Below are positions 33,971-45,405 of a stretch of DNA of 64,000 bases, piece after piece (the first letter of the stretch is position 1; every line of letters starts with the position of its first letter). The notes under the pieces are model-generated. The model ran no database searches. It saw only the letters and a list, made by a program, of their open reading frames with translations, and was not told the DNA's origin. The translations under genes and the position numbers were made by a program. Origin of the DNA: Plazaster borealis (taxonomy: Eukaryota > Echinodermata > Asteroidea > Forcipulatida > Labidiasteridae). The stretch is taken from contig CM037462.1 of NCBI GenBank assembly GCA_021014325.1, positions 2,388,318-2,452,317 of the forward strand, given 5' to 3'.

Positions 33971-34101
33971 GGCCGTGTCCGAAACAACGACTAACGGCTA
34001 CAGCTACGGCTAGATCAGCGCGTCTGTCAGTGTTAAAGAATAGGCAGACGCACGCGATCTAGCCGTATCCTGTAGCCGAAGTCGCCGTTTCGGACACGGC
34101 C
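33971..34101. mobile_element. Palindromic MITE with GGCCGTGTCCGAAAC ends
   Basis: 131 bases; ends GGCCGTGTCCGAAAC and GTTTCGGACACGGCC are perfect inverses, and inner arms around GGCTACAGCTACGG and GATCTAGCCG also pair. Right flank TTA, left flank ATA. Compatible with Harbinger or ISL2EU-type elements. Much more GC-rich than flanking DNA. Confidence 0.85.
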
Positions 34102-35934
34102 TTATATGCAAATGGAGACCTGTGTGGGCAGGGGGTGTCTATCTGTTGAAACTGAGGGCTTTCACAAAAGGGATCCGGATGTTTTGACAAAGCGAGGATG
34201 TCCTCGCTTCCCTTTCATGTACAAAACTAATGGGGATGTCACTTTAAAAAGTCCAAACAATGGGTGAACGAAGAGAAGTCCTCAATTTTCTGGTTTGACT
34301 CAGCGAGGGACCTGGTAGGTTGCAACACCCCCACGGTACATTGTCAGCACATGCGTCAAAGCTTTTTCCACAGGTTAAGAGGGTTTGTCTTGCATTTTGC
34401 CAACGATATTTTTAATCTGAAGTGTGTTGTTGACATGACCAGGTATTGCCTGGGTTAATTTAAGCTTATTTAATTTGGTTTCATCTACCGTTAACAATTG
34501 ACATACCATTGAAAATTGACACAAAGGATGCTGGCAGAGTTTTGTCCTGCCCCCTCCTAATAAAAATCACTGACCCCTGTTGATTGACACCCCCTCTAGG
34601 ACGTGTGACCAGTGTAGGACTTGGTTTAGACAATGGAAAAACTGAAATATGTCAGTGCTGACAGTGACCCTCACTGCGATGTTAAGTTGAAGTAATTATA
34701 TTCCAGTGCGTTCATGTTGGGGGGGGGGGCTAACGTAAAAATGTATGTTCGAAATTACACAGGATAATGAAGTCTTTACTTGACACAGTTCCCATAAAAG
34801 TGGTTGAAATCTTTAAAAGAGGAAAAACAAGGGAACATTTGTTCTAATTTTGCTCCGAGTCTGAAATAACTGCTACAGCATCATTTTAATGAGTAGGTGT
34901 CTCTTCCTGGATATTACCTCTGACAATATATCGTCCCTAGGGTGAATGTATTCAATGTTCAATCTCCACCCCTCCAACCACCCCCCCCCCAAAAAAAAAA
35001 AAAAAAAAAAAAAAAAACCATTAAACAAAAAAAACTAAAAACACAATAAATGTATTCCTGTAGTGCAGTGAAAATGGACTCCAAGGCGAAGAAATTAATT
35101 TCGGTACACATAGACACACTTTTAAAGGTGATTTACAGGGAGGAGGTGCAATTCCAGGGGAACAATCATTGTAGCCGAGACCCATGGATTCTCATCTGGT
35201 ATTCATGCAGAGTACCAAGTCACGACTCGTACACCTCATTAGTCAGACTGGGACCTCATCACAGCTGAAATGAGATCGCCAGGATGGGCCATTAATCATA
35301 ATGAAATGGCTTGGCATACACTAACAACCCCATAAATAAATTAGGATGGTGCATCCAGCTATCAGATATGTATGCTTATGTACTTCATCTGATTAACCCA
35401 CATCAAAAAGTTGGGAAATATGGATGAGGAAGAAAAGTTTGTCTGAAAACTTTGGTTATCAGTTTAATTCTCCATGGTTTAATTCAGTTTCCTAGAAATC
35501 AACTGATGTTGAGTTACACTCTTAGGTAGGGAATAAAATAATGCATGCATTTCAACTACTGAGTATAAAAACATGATTTTTGAAAATTGTTCTTACAAAA
35601 TGTGTCCAAAGCTAATCAGACGCTGGGTTGACCTTTAATTTGTAGAATAATAATAATAATAATATTAATTCAAAATATACAGTAAACAAGTAAATCAGTA
35701 AACAAATAATTAATTAATTATATACCATAAAGTAAAAGCATACAATGAAGAAGTAAAAACCCACAATCACTTCAACAAACACGTACTTTGAGTAAACCTG
35801 TCGCAAATTCCAACGGCAGGATGGCAAGATGTTTCCGTTCATATTATGCCTCCCTAAAAGAAATATTGAAATTGGGATCAAGTCATATCCCAGACATATT
35901 CTAAGTCCTAAAACTCATAGGGTGAAGCTGCCGG
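34102..35934. other. Unassigned sequence
   Basis: Contains a 9-base-arm hairpin AAGCGAGGA-TG-TCCTCGCTT at 34190-34209, G11 at 34719-34729, C10-A27 at 34981-35017, and (AAT)n at 35646-35664. The interval 35050-35360 is complex and repeat-free (candidate regulatory DNA). No gene recognised. Confidence 0.4.
34981..35017. repeat. C10-A27 double homopolymer
   Basis: Ten C followed by 27 A, like 5961-5999. Confidence 0.95.
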
Positions 35935-36062
35935 TAGACTGTGCAAGTCTCGCGCATATTAGAACATTGGGACCGGTTAAAGTGTGGAGTTGTTTCCTTT
36001 ATGCGTTATCCGACCAAAGTGGCCCATAAATGTTCGAATACGCAAGACTCGCAAGGTCTATA
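35935..36062. mobile_element. Family E palindromic MITE
   Basis: TAGACTGTGCAAGTCTCGCG at the left; right end inverted reads TAGACCTTGCGAGTCTTGCG. Inner arms GAACATTGGGACC and GACCAAAGTGG...TGTTCGAATA. Other copies: 47391-47522, 60866-60979, fragment 42271, interrupted copy 42904-43245. Confidence 0.85.
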
Positions 36063-36112
36063 GTAACATTGATGGGTATCACAATGAGATTCAAAAAGAA
36101 GGTGGACCCACC

Positions 36113-36300
36113 GGGGCCCAAGTTCATAGAGCTGCTTAAGCATTAAAAGAAAGTTGCTAAGCACAACAAAACTATGCTTACCAGCCCCCACCTAAAATAC
36201 CATTTGACATGTACAAAATGTTACTGATATTCTGCTTAGTTTTGCTTAATAGCAGAAAAACATTAAGCAATATTTTCTGCAGCTCTATGAAATTGAGCCA
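36113..36300 (-). mobile_element. Family A MITE
   Basis: GGGGCCCAAGTTCATAGAGC at the left, GCAGCTCTATGAAATTGAGC at the right, with TTGCTAAGCACAACAAAA and AAGCAATATTTTCTGC inside. Confidence 0.85.
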
Positions 36301-36835
36301 AGAGGTGATAACGAGTCTATACATAAACAAAGTCTGACAATTATTTCCTATGAGTGATATTGTTAATTTCTTTACTTCGATAACTTTTCATTGGTGATTT
36401 TTTTTATTGAGTTTCAAGCAGACTATTGGTTAAAAAAAAGACTCTATCAAAAGCCAATGATATAGGCTACCATCCCTTTTAGAGGTGTTTCTTCAAAGTT
36501 GAAGGATTGGACTAATTATACACGTCTAAAAGCACAGAGGAAAATAAACGTTCCTTATGAAGAACAGACTGCTGTGTATATTGATACAGGGTTCACAATG
36601 GATTTATGACAAGATGAAATACAATGAATTAGTTTTGCCCAAGACTGATGCAAGATTGTATTTATCTTAACCAGAATCAATACAGGAGGCAATAAACATA
36701 GAGCATAACAGCAATAAGCATAAAGAGGTCTTTTTGTGCATTTCTCACCCTCAACAGCTTCTCTGTTCTTCTCATTTCATTCATTTTATGTTGGTTGTGA
36801 AGCCAAGGATTCTCAGTAAAGCGAACTTATTCACT
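36301..36835. other. Unassigned sequence
   Basis: No gene or repeat recognised. Confidence 0.4.
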
Positions 36836-37070
36836 ATACAAGCCAAGAACCCAATGGAGAGGAGGAGACAAAGAAGGACATTTCAGTTTTAGATGTGGGA
36901 GGAAAACCCCAAAGAATGATTCCAGAGACAACCCTAGCAATGAGGTAGCGACTGAAAACCCAATTCACATTGTGCCCTCGGCGGGATACGAACCGGGGAC
37001 CAAGAGGTGGAAGGCGAGGAAAGATACCTCTACGCCAACCCGACCACCTCCTTCTTGCAGGAGGATCTTT
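36836..37070 (-). mobile_element. M-family SINE, longer copy
   Basis: Minus strand: GGTTGGCGTAGAGG (box A), CCCCGGTTCGTATCCC (box B), GTGAATTGGGTTTTCAG and CCCACATCTAAAACTG. Matches 25088-25212. The overlapping 91- and 60-codon frames are incidental. Confidence 0.65.
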
Positions 37071-37185
37071 TTGTTTAATAACCAAGGTTGGCACCATCTG
37101 TTGTTGCATTCATGAGGGTCCTTCCTCTGTGGTTATAATCAGTAGAATGTGATAGTATGATACTTAAAATACTCAATGTTACCCT

Positions 37186-37511
37186 TCAAAGTGAAAGTAT
37201 ACCTTTGGTTTTTGGAACCGTTCGATTGTTTTAATCCTATATAGTTGTAGATATATACCATAAGACTAACCTGTGAAAATTTCATTCCGCATTTTTGATA
37301 TATCACCGAAAATCCAGAGCGGTTATGTTCACACAGGAAAACTAATCCGTAATTGGAAGTAATGTTTCTCAGATTCAAATATTTTGGGATAAAAACTGAT
37401 ATCTTTTTCCATAACCACATTACTTCGAATTGAAATGATTCTTAAAATACTTTATACTATCGAAAGCTGCTAATTTTAAGAATGATTACCAAACGTATAC
37501 CGTCCCTTTAA
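37186..37511 (-). mobile_element. Family C TTAA MITE
   Basis: Right end: TTAA at 37508-37511 preceded by CCAAACGTATACCGTCCCT. The left TTAA is mutated (TTCAAAGTGAAAGTATACC). The body, inverted relative to 52139, has GTGTGAACATAACCGCTC (minus strand) and TTTCACAGGTTAGTCTTATGG. Confidence 0.8.
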
Positions 37512-38531
37512 ACACAATCATTTAAAAACAATGTTTTCATTCGCAGTGACCTGCAAACTTTTAACATTAGAAGAATCATCAATTTTTAGGCAAAGGTCCT
37601 GATCTTGTGAGTCTAAATTCATTATCCAACCAACAACTCGACACTTGCAATGCAAGATAAGCTTCTCAGACATGGCTTAGAAGCCATCACATTAATGCTT
37701 GACCTGTTCGGAGCAAGAGAGTAGAGTCAAATCACACATCCAAAAAACTGACATCCAACTGTTTTTCTCCATGGCAGACAGTCTTATCAATGCCAATTGG
37801 GCATGACTCCAGCCACACTGATGGCAGAAAACTGCTCGGGTGCATCAAAGCAAACTCTGGCCTGCCACAAATCGACCGTGACTACCACAGATGCTTCCCG
37901 CCCCACACAGACATCTGCTGGCTACGCTGGGCCGGGGCCGGGCTGGCCGGTGAAACACAAAGTCAAAAAACGAAGAAGAAAATAAGAAGAGAGAAGAGAG
38001 AAAAAACAGACAGCTTGTGTTTAACGAGATACTGTGTGTCAGTTTCCAGGTTGTCACCTCGGTACGCCATCACAATGTCTAACGCATGATGAATGGATGC
38101 AGTTTGGTTAATAATCCATGAATGCTTCCGTTTTGGTTGTCGTCTTCGGGGCAGGATGCTGACAGGATGGGAGAGGGGGTGTTTGTAGAAGCTGCTACGC
38201 ATATCCTGTGAAAACATCCTTAACTGTGTCACATTTTGTGGGTTCGTACACCACCTTGGGATGGACTCAAAATGTACACTAATTAGTGTTATCCTTAATT
38301 AAGAAATTGCTGAGAATTTTCTGATAACCTCTGATTAATACAAGTCGACTTAAAAAAATTGAAATTTTTACACTAATAAAACAACAAGTTCATCAAATAT
38401 TATCAACACTTTATCAAAACATTAGATATTTGTGAAATTGTTCACAAAGATTGTGAAGCTTCTGACAGTTACGATCTTCATTATGAAAAACTTCTTGACA
38501 ATCTTGTTTTTATTATTTAGCAAACTACAAC
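37512..38531. other. Unassigned sequence
   Basis: The complex part at about 37770-38260 has frames open on both strands (99 plus, 89 minus) but no recognisable product. Confidence 0.35.
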
Positions 38532-38740
38532 TTAAAGGCACTGAACACGTTTGGAAATTGTCATAGACCAGTGTTCTCACTTGGTGTATCCCAACACATG
38601 CATAAAATAACAAGCCTGTGAAAATTTGGGCTCAATTGGTCATCGAAGTTGCAAGAAAATGATGAAAGAAAAAACACCCTTGTTGTACAAATTTGTGTGC
38701 TTTCAGATAGAAATAAAAACTTCTCGTCTCAAATGATGTA
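38532..38740 (+). mobile_element. Family B MITE, left half only
   Basis: TTAA at 38532-38535 and AGGCACTGAACACGTTTGG, identical in order to full copies as far as AATAAAAACTTCT at the central hairpin, where it breaks. The following text has no matching right arm, so the element is truncated. Confidence 0.85.
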
Positions 38741-38924
38741 ATTTTTGAGAAAAACTGTGGCGATATTTCTCGGACATTCTGGAGTTATGTCATTTTCTTG
38801 ACATCATGGTCGGATAATTCAATGACATTTTCACAGGTTAATTTCTGATATTTGAAAAGTAGTTTGAATGTGTATTATTTGCGTTTCACCCACACATCAA
38901 CATGTGTTTTAAAGCATTGTACAC

Positions 38925-39055
38925 TCACTGTTGTTTTACCAAGTCCTGTGAAAAAAATCCACAGGTATACTCGGTTGGGATTCGAACCCCTGACTTTTGC
39001 CATTCTAGAGCAGATGACTTAACACTAGACCACCGAGCTTGCCCGGTAGCTAGAG
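38925..39055 (-). mobile_element. tRNA-Glu-like SINE
   Basis: Minus strand: GCTCGGTGGTCTAGTG, CTGCTCTAGAATGGC, box B GGGGTTCGAATCCCAA, then CACAGGACTTGG. Matches 2345-2525. A duplicate of TTTTACCCATACACC-type flank text near 39101 also occurs at 2351, so the repeat may extend to about 39130. Confidence 0.75.
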
Positions 39056-39059
39056 GCAG

Positions 39060-39745
39060 GGGATGTAAGGTTTGCATCAGGAATAAAGAATATATTCCTG
39101 TTTTACCCATACACCAAAATGAGCACTGTATACTCAGTCAATGTACTTTGCCAAAAGTAGGCTTACTTTCCCGCAATTTTAAAGTGGTGCCTTTTCCATA
39201 AATGCAATTTTTGTGATTTTAGAGACTTTGGTGTTCTTTGGAGCATGAATTGAGGTACATTGAAATCATGGTTGAGAGGTTAACTCAGCTACTGTAAGAA
39301 CGTGACAGCAACTTTGATGAAGACTATGCATGCATGGATGCATCGGCATCCCATGAAATATGCATGACAGTGGCCGACCACAGTGTGAAGGTATACCTCT
39401 ACCATCGTATACAGGGGAGGGAAATAATACCCAGCCATGAGTTTGCTGCAAAAAAACCCAAGACAAATATCAATGATGATGACAATCATAATGCAAAAGA
39501 CGGTAACAAATGAAAGGTGATCATAAATATTCAATGTGATTGGCCGCGGATTCTAATGGTCATGCTTATTGGACTTTTAAATTTCAACCTTTGATATTTG
39601 TTTTTTCTTTGTGGATGGGATCTGATCGGTTGGTGGGAAGCTAAAGAGATGAGCTGGCTAAAATAACGAACTTTACTCAGGATTACAACGAAAATCAGCA
39701 ACAAATGTGGCTGAAATTATCAATAATTCACATCGAAGAGAATTA
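39060..39745. other. Unassigned sequence
   Basis: No gene or further repeat recognised. Confidence 0.4.
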
Positions 39746-39897
39746 CCCCTTACAAAAAAACCCTATAAGAATCTTATAGGAATCTTATAGGAATCGAGGA
39801 AGTGACGAAAAATCTATAAGAATCCTATAACAATCCTATTTAAACCCTATAGGATTCTATAAGAATTCCGCCTATAGATAGGACTTTTTTGTAAGGG
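39746..39897. mobile_element. Palindromic MITE with CCCTTACAAAAAA ends
   Basis: CCCTTACAAAAAAACC at 39747 and inverse GGACTTTTTTGTAAGGG at 39881-39897. The interior is made of CTATAAGAATC and its inverse GATTCCTATAG repeated several times. Five bases separate it from a family B element. Confidence 0.8.
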
Positions 39898-39902
39898 ACT
39901 TG

Positions 39903-40251
39903 TTAAAGGCACTGTACACGTTTGGTAATTACTCAAAATATATATTAGCATAAAAACTGACTTGGTAAACAGAGAGCTGTTGATAGTATAAAAACATTGT
40001 GAGAAACGACTCCCTTGAGAAAGGGGTAATTTCTCAATAAAATAATAAAAACTTCTTGCAAGAAGTTTTTATTCCTATCTGAAAGCACACAAATGTACAA
40101 CAAGGGTGTTTTTTCTTTCATCATTTTCTTGCAACTTCGATGACCAATTGAGCCCAAATTTTCACAGGCTTGTTATTCTATGCATATGTTGGGATACACC
40201 AAATGAGAACACTGGTCTTTGACAATTACCAAACGTGTACGACGCCTTTAA
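39903..40251 (-). mobile_element. Family B TTAA MITE
   Basis: TTAA at 39903-39906 and 40248-40251; ends AGGCACTGTACACGTTTGG and AGGCGTCGTACACGTTTGG. Central hairpin as in the reference copy. Confidence 0.9.
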
Positions 40252-40305
40252 ACAAAAATATGAATTGTGTTCACTTTGAAGGCTTTCAATTCAAGTAACC
40301 GTTTC

Positions 40306-40475
40306 TATAGACCTTATGCATTGACGTCATCCATCGCCATCTTAGAAATAAACCAATGATGAAACAATGGAAATGCACAGATTTGTACGCGCGGCGCACA
40401 GGTTTGGCCAATGAACAACCTCACTTTGACCTATAGGCGAGGGCGCCCTACTCAAATGACGTCATTGAGATCAAC
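40306..40475. mobile_element. Family G MITE, second copy
   Basis: TATAGACC left end, TTGACGTCATCC, AACCAATGATGAAACAATGG, TTTGACCTATAGGCGAGG and AATGACGTCATTG at the right. Matches 19301-19459 in order. Confidence 0.65.
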
Positions 40476-40609
40476 AGGCTGATAACTACCTCAATCGGGT
40501 CTTTCAAACTTAATCAGAACCCTATTCTCCCAAAGAGGGTTTCAATGATCTCCATTGGGGACACCCATAATAAGAATAATATTTCTTCTAATTAAGCTCA
40601 ACAAGTTGC

Positions 40610-40991
40610 TTAAAGGGACACGTTGCCTTGGATCGGACGAGTTGGTCAACAAAAAAGCGTTTGTAACCATTTGTTATAAAATGCATATGGTTAGAAAGAC
40701 GTTATAAAAGTAGAATACAATGATCCACACAAATATGCCTCAAAATTGCGTGGTTTTCCTTATATTTTGTGAACTAACACGGTCGGCCATTTTGTGGAGT
40801 GACTCCACAAAATGGCCGACCGTGTTTGTTCACGATGTAAAAGGAAATCCACACAATTTAGAGGCATATTTGTGTGGATCATTGTATTCTACTTTTAAAA
40901 CATCTTTCTAACCATATGCAATTTATAACAAATGGTTACAAATGCTTTTGATAGACCAACTCGCCCGATCCAAGGCAACGTGTCCCTTTAA
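40610..40991. mobile_element. Family D TTAA MITE, full palindrome
   Basis: TTAA at 40610-40613 and 40988-40991, ends AGGGACACGTTGCCTTGG and inverse. The element is symmetric about 40801, with a perfect 25-base arm each side of one central G (40776-40800, 40802-40826) containing GGCCATTTTGTGG. A right-half copy is at 54985-55205. The 63-codon frame inside is a by-product. Confidence 0.95.
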
Positions 40992-42270
40992 ACTACCCTA
41001 GTTAGGATATACACACAATCCTGATGTAAAACTGCTCGCCCTACTTAAGAAAAACTCACTAAATCCTGATAAATGTCTATACTGACGAGACAGCACAATG
41101 TTTGAAGAGTCCCCATCTAAGAACTATGAAGAAAAAAGGTAAAATATAAAGGAAAGAGAGACACTCAGTGGGTGTTGTTACATTTTCTTCATCCATGTTT
41201 ATACAGTGTGTTTATAAAGTGTGGGGGGATGATGACAAGCCAGCCATTTTAGCTCCAGCAAGAGCAGCCTTTCTCCTTCCAAAGATCAAGATAAATTGAT
41301 CTTATTTTTGACCGCACGAGGGCGCTTTCATCAGGAATTGTCTTACATCACAAGAACAGTTTCATCGTATTTTAATTGCTTGTATGTAGTTTTCTTGAAT
41401 CAATGACGAAATACATACACATAATAATGACAACAATGAAAACCCCCAGTTTGTTTACTTGTTTTGCATCACGTGAATTTGGCTCACATACGTCCTCACG
41501 CGGTCAAAAATACGGCGAATTTCCAAAGAGAATAAAGTAGTTCATTCTTCCCATGTGAATTCTTTAAGTTTTTATAACAGAAAAAATTTAAAAGGCACTT
41601 AAACACCTAAAACCACACGGATGGCTGTGAATCACAAAACCTCCCTTGACAAATTGCAGTTTATACCACATGTGATATTTTGTCAATTCACATCTTTATT
41701 TTTTTCTTTCTGCAACACCGTGTATAACATGCAAGAGGAAAGTCAGACTATGAGAGTAAGACATGTTTTCACGCCGCTCTGCGAGCCCCTAACGCACTAG
41801 GCTTAAGAGCTTTCACGGACTGATCTTGGCGAGATTCCCATAACCTCGTTAGTTATTCATAACCAATTATAAAGGATCAACACTTTCTGTGGATCAGGTT
41901 GACGGCTTTGAAGCTCAGCAGGCGATATCACTCTCAAAGCAACAAATGTTATTTCTACCTGTTCCATTTCTCTCACACTCATTAATGTTGCCGGGGAAAA
42001 CGCAAGTATCGTCTACAAAGGAAACCTACCTCTCCAAGGGATGAAGACCGCAAACTATTCAACTTGCTGATCACACACTACGGCCCTAGGGACATCGGGG
42101 ATACAACAGAATCGGTTTGAACAAGATTCAGCTAGAAAAATTCTAGAGTGGCCTTTTGATTGTACACTTTACTCCAGCGTACTTTAGTAATTAGTATTCA
42201 TAGTTGATTGGAATGATCATAATTACAATGTGTATACATAGGCTTCTCTATAAAAAAAGCATTCTAAGTG
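40992..42270. other. Unassigned sequence; possible regulatory region
   Basis: 41740-42130 is complex and repeat-free, with TTAGTTATTCATAACC and TTATAAAGGATC motifs. No long open frame or exon recognised. Confidence 0.35.
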
Positions 42271-42336
42271 TAGACCGTGCAACTCACGTGTATAAGAACA
42301 TTAAAGGACCACTTTGGTCCCACATACATTGCTTTA
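42271..42336. mobile_element. Family E fragment
   Basis: TAGACCGTGCAACTCACGTG and ACTTTGGTCCCACATACATT. Continues directly into a B-prime element. Confidence 0.6.
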
Positions 42337-42715
42337 GGAATAATTTGTAAATGTCAAAGACCAGTATCCTCACTTGGTGTGCCCAAACATATGCATAAAA
42401 TAACAAACCTGTGAAAATTAGGGCTCAATTGGTCATCGAAGTTGCAATAAAATAATGAAAGAAATAAAACAACCTCATTGCTTAGAACTATGTGCTTTCA
42501 GATGCCTGAGAAAGGCTTCATTCCTAAAGCCTTTCTCAGATTCAAATGTTTTGCCGAAAAATTACCTTTTTCTCTAAAACTACATTACTTCAAAGGGTTT
42601 TGTTTCTAGCAATGTTTTATAATATCAACAGCTATACAGTGCTCTTTATATATGTAAGTTTTATGAGCATTAATTTTTGGAGTATTTACCAAAGGTATAG
42701 CCTTACTCCCTTTAA
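42337..42715 (+). mobile_element. B-prime TTAA MITE, left end lost
   Basis: AATGTCAAAGACCAGTATCC, CTCAATTGGTCATCGAAG, central hairpin GAGAAAGGC...GCCTTTCTC, ending CCAAAGGTATAGCCTTACTC then TTAA at 42712-42715. The left TTAA terminus is absent where it meets the E fragment. Confidence 0.8.
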
Positions 42716-43023
42716 TGTTTGTGTTTATTTTATGTATGCCCAACAGGCCAAAGAAATTTCCCAAAGAAGTTGTCATTGCATTGAAATGATTTGAAGTTTA
42801 GTGCAATTATTTTGTTAATCATCTGTTTTTATTTCAGTTATGCTCAGACTAACTTCTTTACAAATGTTTACATCACCAGACGTTTCTTTTGAAACCCCAA
42901 TAAACCGTGCAAGTCTCGCGCGTATTCAAACTTTGTTGGAGCCTGCACTTTGGTCCCACAGACATTGCTTTATTGCGTGAAGGACAAAAACTCGCCCACT
43001 TTTACGGGTCCTAATGTTGAAAC

Positions 43024-43212
43024 GGTGACTGCTCTATATTCCAACACCCCTATATTCCGACACCCCTATGTTCCGTCAACCCCCTCATGATTTACATAGG
43101 GTTAGGGTTAGGGTTAGGGTTAGGGTTAGAGTTAGGAATAGGAAAATACACCAGGGTTGTCGGAACATAGGGGTGTCGGAACATAGGGGTGTCGGAACAT
43201 AGGGGTGTAACC
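43024..43212. mobile_element. Family F MITE with telomere repeats, second copy
   Basis: Begins GGTGACTGCTCTATATTCC and ends GGGGTGTAACC, the reverse orientation of 2687-2850. Arms have three GGTGTCGGAACATAGG units on the right. Flanks GTTGAAAC (left) and GTTCGAATAC (right) look like a decayed duplication of family E sequence. Confidence 0.85.
43097..43137 (+). repeat. Interstitial TTAGGG tract
   Basis: About six tandem TTAGGG units, the last ones variant (TTAGAG), inside family F. Longer than the tract in the first copy. Confidence 0.95.
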
Positions 43213-43245
43213 GTTCGAATACACATGAGACTTGCACAGTCTATA

Positions 43246-44803
43246 TAACAACAAAAACAAAATGATCCAACAGAAATTTAAAGAATTTATCAGGCGATCG
43301 ATAGAATAATCGGTAGTTTTGTCATGTGGACCAGTCAGTGGCAAGTATCTACAAAATTCAAGAACGTCAATCATTTTTCTTACAATGAGGTCACTTTAAA
43401 GTTGGTGATTATTTTGTGATGCAAGTTAACAAGATCCTTGTGCTTATACTCCTCTGAACTCGACATCAAGTGAACAACCTTTGTATTCATTTTATTAATA
43501 AAAAAACAAACGGTCGTGGAAAAAATACAGCAGGGTTATCGGTCCAGATAACCTCAATGGTAATTATTAAAAAACTTCTGCAGGCAAGTGTCCTTGCATA
43601 CAAGAACACTCTTACCTGAAGACACAATTAAAAAAATAACAATTTTTGAGTAAATATCAGGCCAAAATCCTGAGAAGTCTGCAAATAGCAGCGGACGGCA
43701 AGAGGAAAGAATGTCATATTTGAAGAAGGGGATGAGCAAGCGTGTCATCTCGTATGATATGTAAAATAAAAGCAGATGCAATATTAATATTCCACATTTC
43801 TCATGGATGGTTCTTCCCCCCTCACTGTTGGCTTAGATGACGGGTGTGGACTCGTTGGCTGTCTAAATTTACGGCCATCACAGCGAGGGTGATCGAGAAA
43901 GAAATTCCAATCATTAGTAAATGCAGTCTGTATTATACTGAAACACTAAAACTAAAAATGGGAAACAACGGAGATGAAATTCTCATTAGTCAGTTTACAA
44001 TTTGGGAAACTAGAGGAAGGAAGAAAGTACTCATACAAAATAAATGTTGTGCTGTTCCTAAAACAAAAAACAAAAAAACAGAAAAAAAACATATTTCTGA
44101 AGTTTTCTTTAACAAAATTGTAATGTATCTGGAGTCTTCAATACATTAAGAGAAGAGCAAAGTCTTTTCTCTTTTTCTGACATTGCAAAGTACAGCAAAC
44201 AGTCACGTATAAGGTCAATTCTTTGAAGAGGGGGGAAAAAAAACAACGCCTGGAAAAATAAGAAGTCTCAGAAAATTTGATTGACTTCAAGTCTTAAAAT
44301 TACCACCAGTCTATGATGACAGACAGGTCAGTGGAAAAACACGAGAATTCCTTACTCTTCATCTGCTGGAAGCCCACAAAGTGGTTCCGTAATTAATTTG
44401 GCTTCACTTGGCCTAAAAAAAAAAACCTGTGGGTTTTCTCCAACCTTTTTTATAATGTGATGGATAGATGATCTGAGGGAGAGGGGATCAGATTCAGCTA
44501 AACTCTGTGACCCCTCGCCCCCTAGATCAATGGTGGAAGACTGTGGTTCAGGGAAATCTATCTTTCTGAACGACCTGTGATAGATTATGCTTCTGCTAGG
44601 GTTGAAATGAAACCCTAATCTCTAATAATTGAATGACATGGATATGCCTGTATCCAGAAAAGGAAAATCTCTCTAATGATAAGTCTCATGTTTCCTTATA
44701 CTTGGGGCCTAAAAAGCATTAGCTATCTCCCCTCAAAAAGCGTGTTTGTTCAGTGGACTTACATGTAAAATATGACATGTAAACCAAGAAACAGCATTGC
44801 GAA
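43246..44803. other. Unassigned sequence
   Basis: The longest frame (101 codons, plus, 43844-44149) is lysine-rich with no recognisable family. No repeat seen. Confidence 0.4.
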
Positions 44804-45327
44804 ATATAATGCAAAAAATAGTTAGTGGCCTGTACTTTTCGACCCTATAGCAGAGTCTTTCTCAAAAAAGACTCTGCTAGGGTCGAGTCTTTCTCGAGAA
44901 GGACTCTGCTAGGGTCGAGTTTTTCTTGAGAAAGACTCTGCTAGGGTCGAGTCTGTCTCAAGAAAGACTCTGCTAGGGTCGAGTCTGTCTCAAGAAAGAC
45001 TCTGCTAGGGTCGAGTTTTTCTTGAGAAAGACTCTGCTAGGGTCGAGTCTTTCTCAAGAAAGACTCTGCTAGGGTCAATCTTTCTTGAGAAAGACTCTGC
45101 TAGGGTCGAGTCTTTCTCGAGAAGGACTCTGCTAGGGTCGAGAAGGACTCTGCTAGGGTCGAGTTTTTATTGAGAAGAACTCTGCTAGGGTCGAGTTTTT
45201 CTCAAGAAAGACTCTGCTAGGGTCGGGTCTTTCTTGAGAAAAATTCTGCTAGGATCGAAACGTCAGAAAGACTCTGCTAGGATCGAAACGTCAGGCCACT
45301 GACTACCTGTATTTTTTGCATTTATAC
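44804..45327. mobile_element. Foldback element with hairpin minisatellite
   Basis: Outer inverted repeats of about 50 bases: left 44810-44858 (TGCAAAAAATA, GTGGCCTG, TTTCGACCCTATAGCAGAG), right 45262-45320 as its inverse. Between them are about 14 units of 32-33 bases with GACTCTGCTAGGGTCGAG followed by TCTTTCTCAAGAAA. Each unit can fold (GAGTCTTTCTC with GAGAAAGACTC). The last two units end in GATCGAAACGTC. Non-coding. Confidence 0.85.
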
Positions 45328-45405
45328 CACAGGTCCTTTTTGTTAGTAAGCAGTTTGCAACAGCTAATTCTATTTTCTCAAAATCTAATACTATCCAACA
45401 TAGAC

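Larger units (their letters stand above)
42904..43245. mobile_element. Family E element split by family F
   Basis: Left arm ACCGTGCAAGTCTCGCGCG at 42904 and TTTGGTCCCACAGACATTG. Right arm resumes at 43213 with GTTCGAATAC and ACTTGCACAGTCTATA. The family F element 43024-43212 sits in the right arm. Confidence 0.75.

Noticed and set aside
43097..43137. Chromosome-end or fusion-point telomere
   Set aside because: The TTAGGG tract is short, internal to a repeated element, and present in a second copy at another site.
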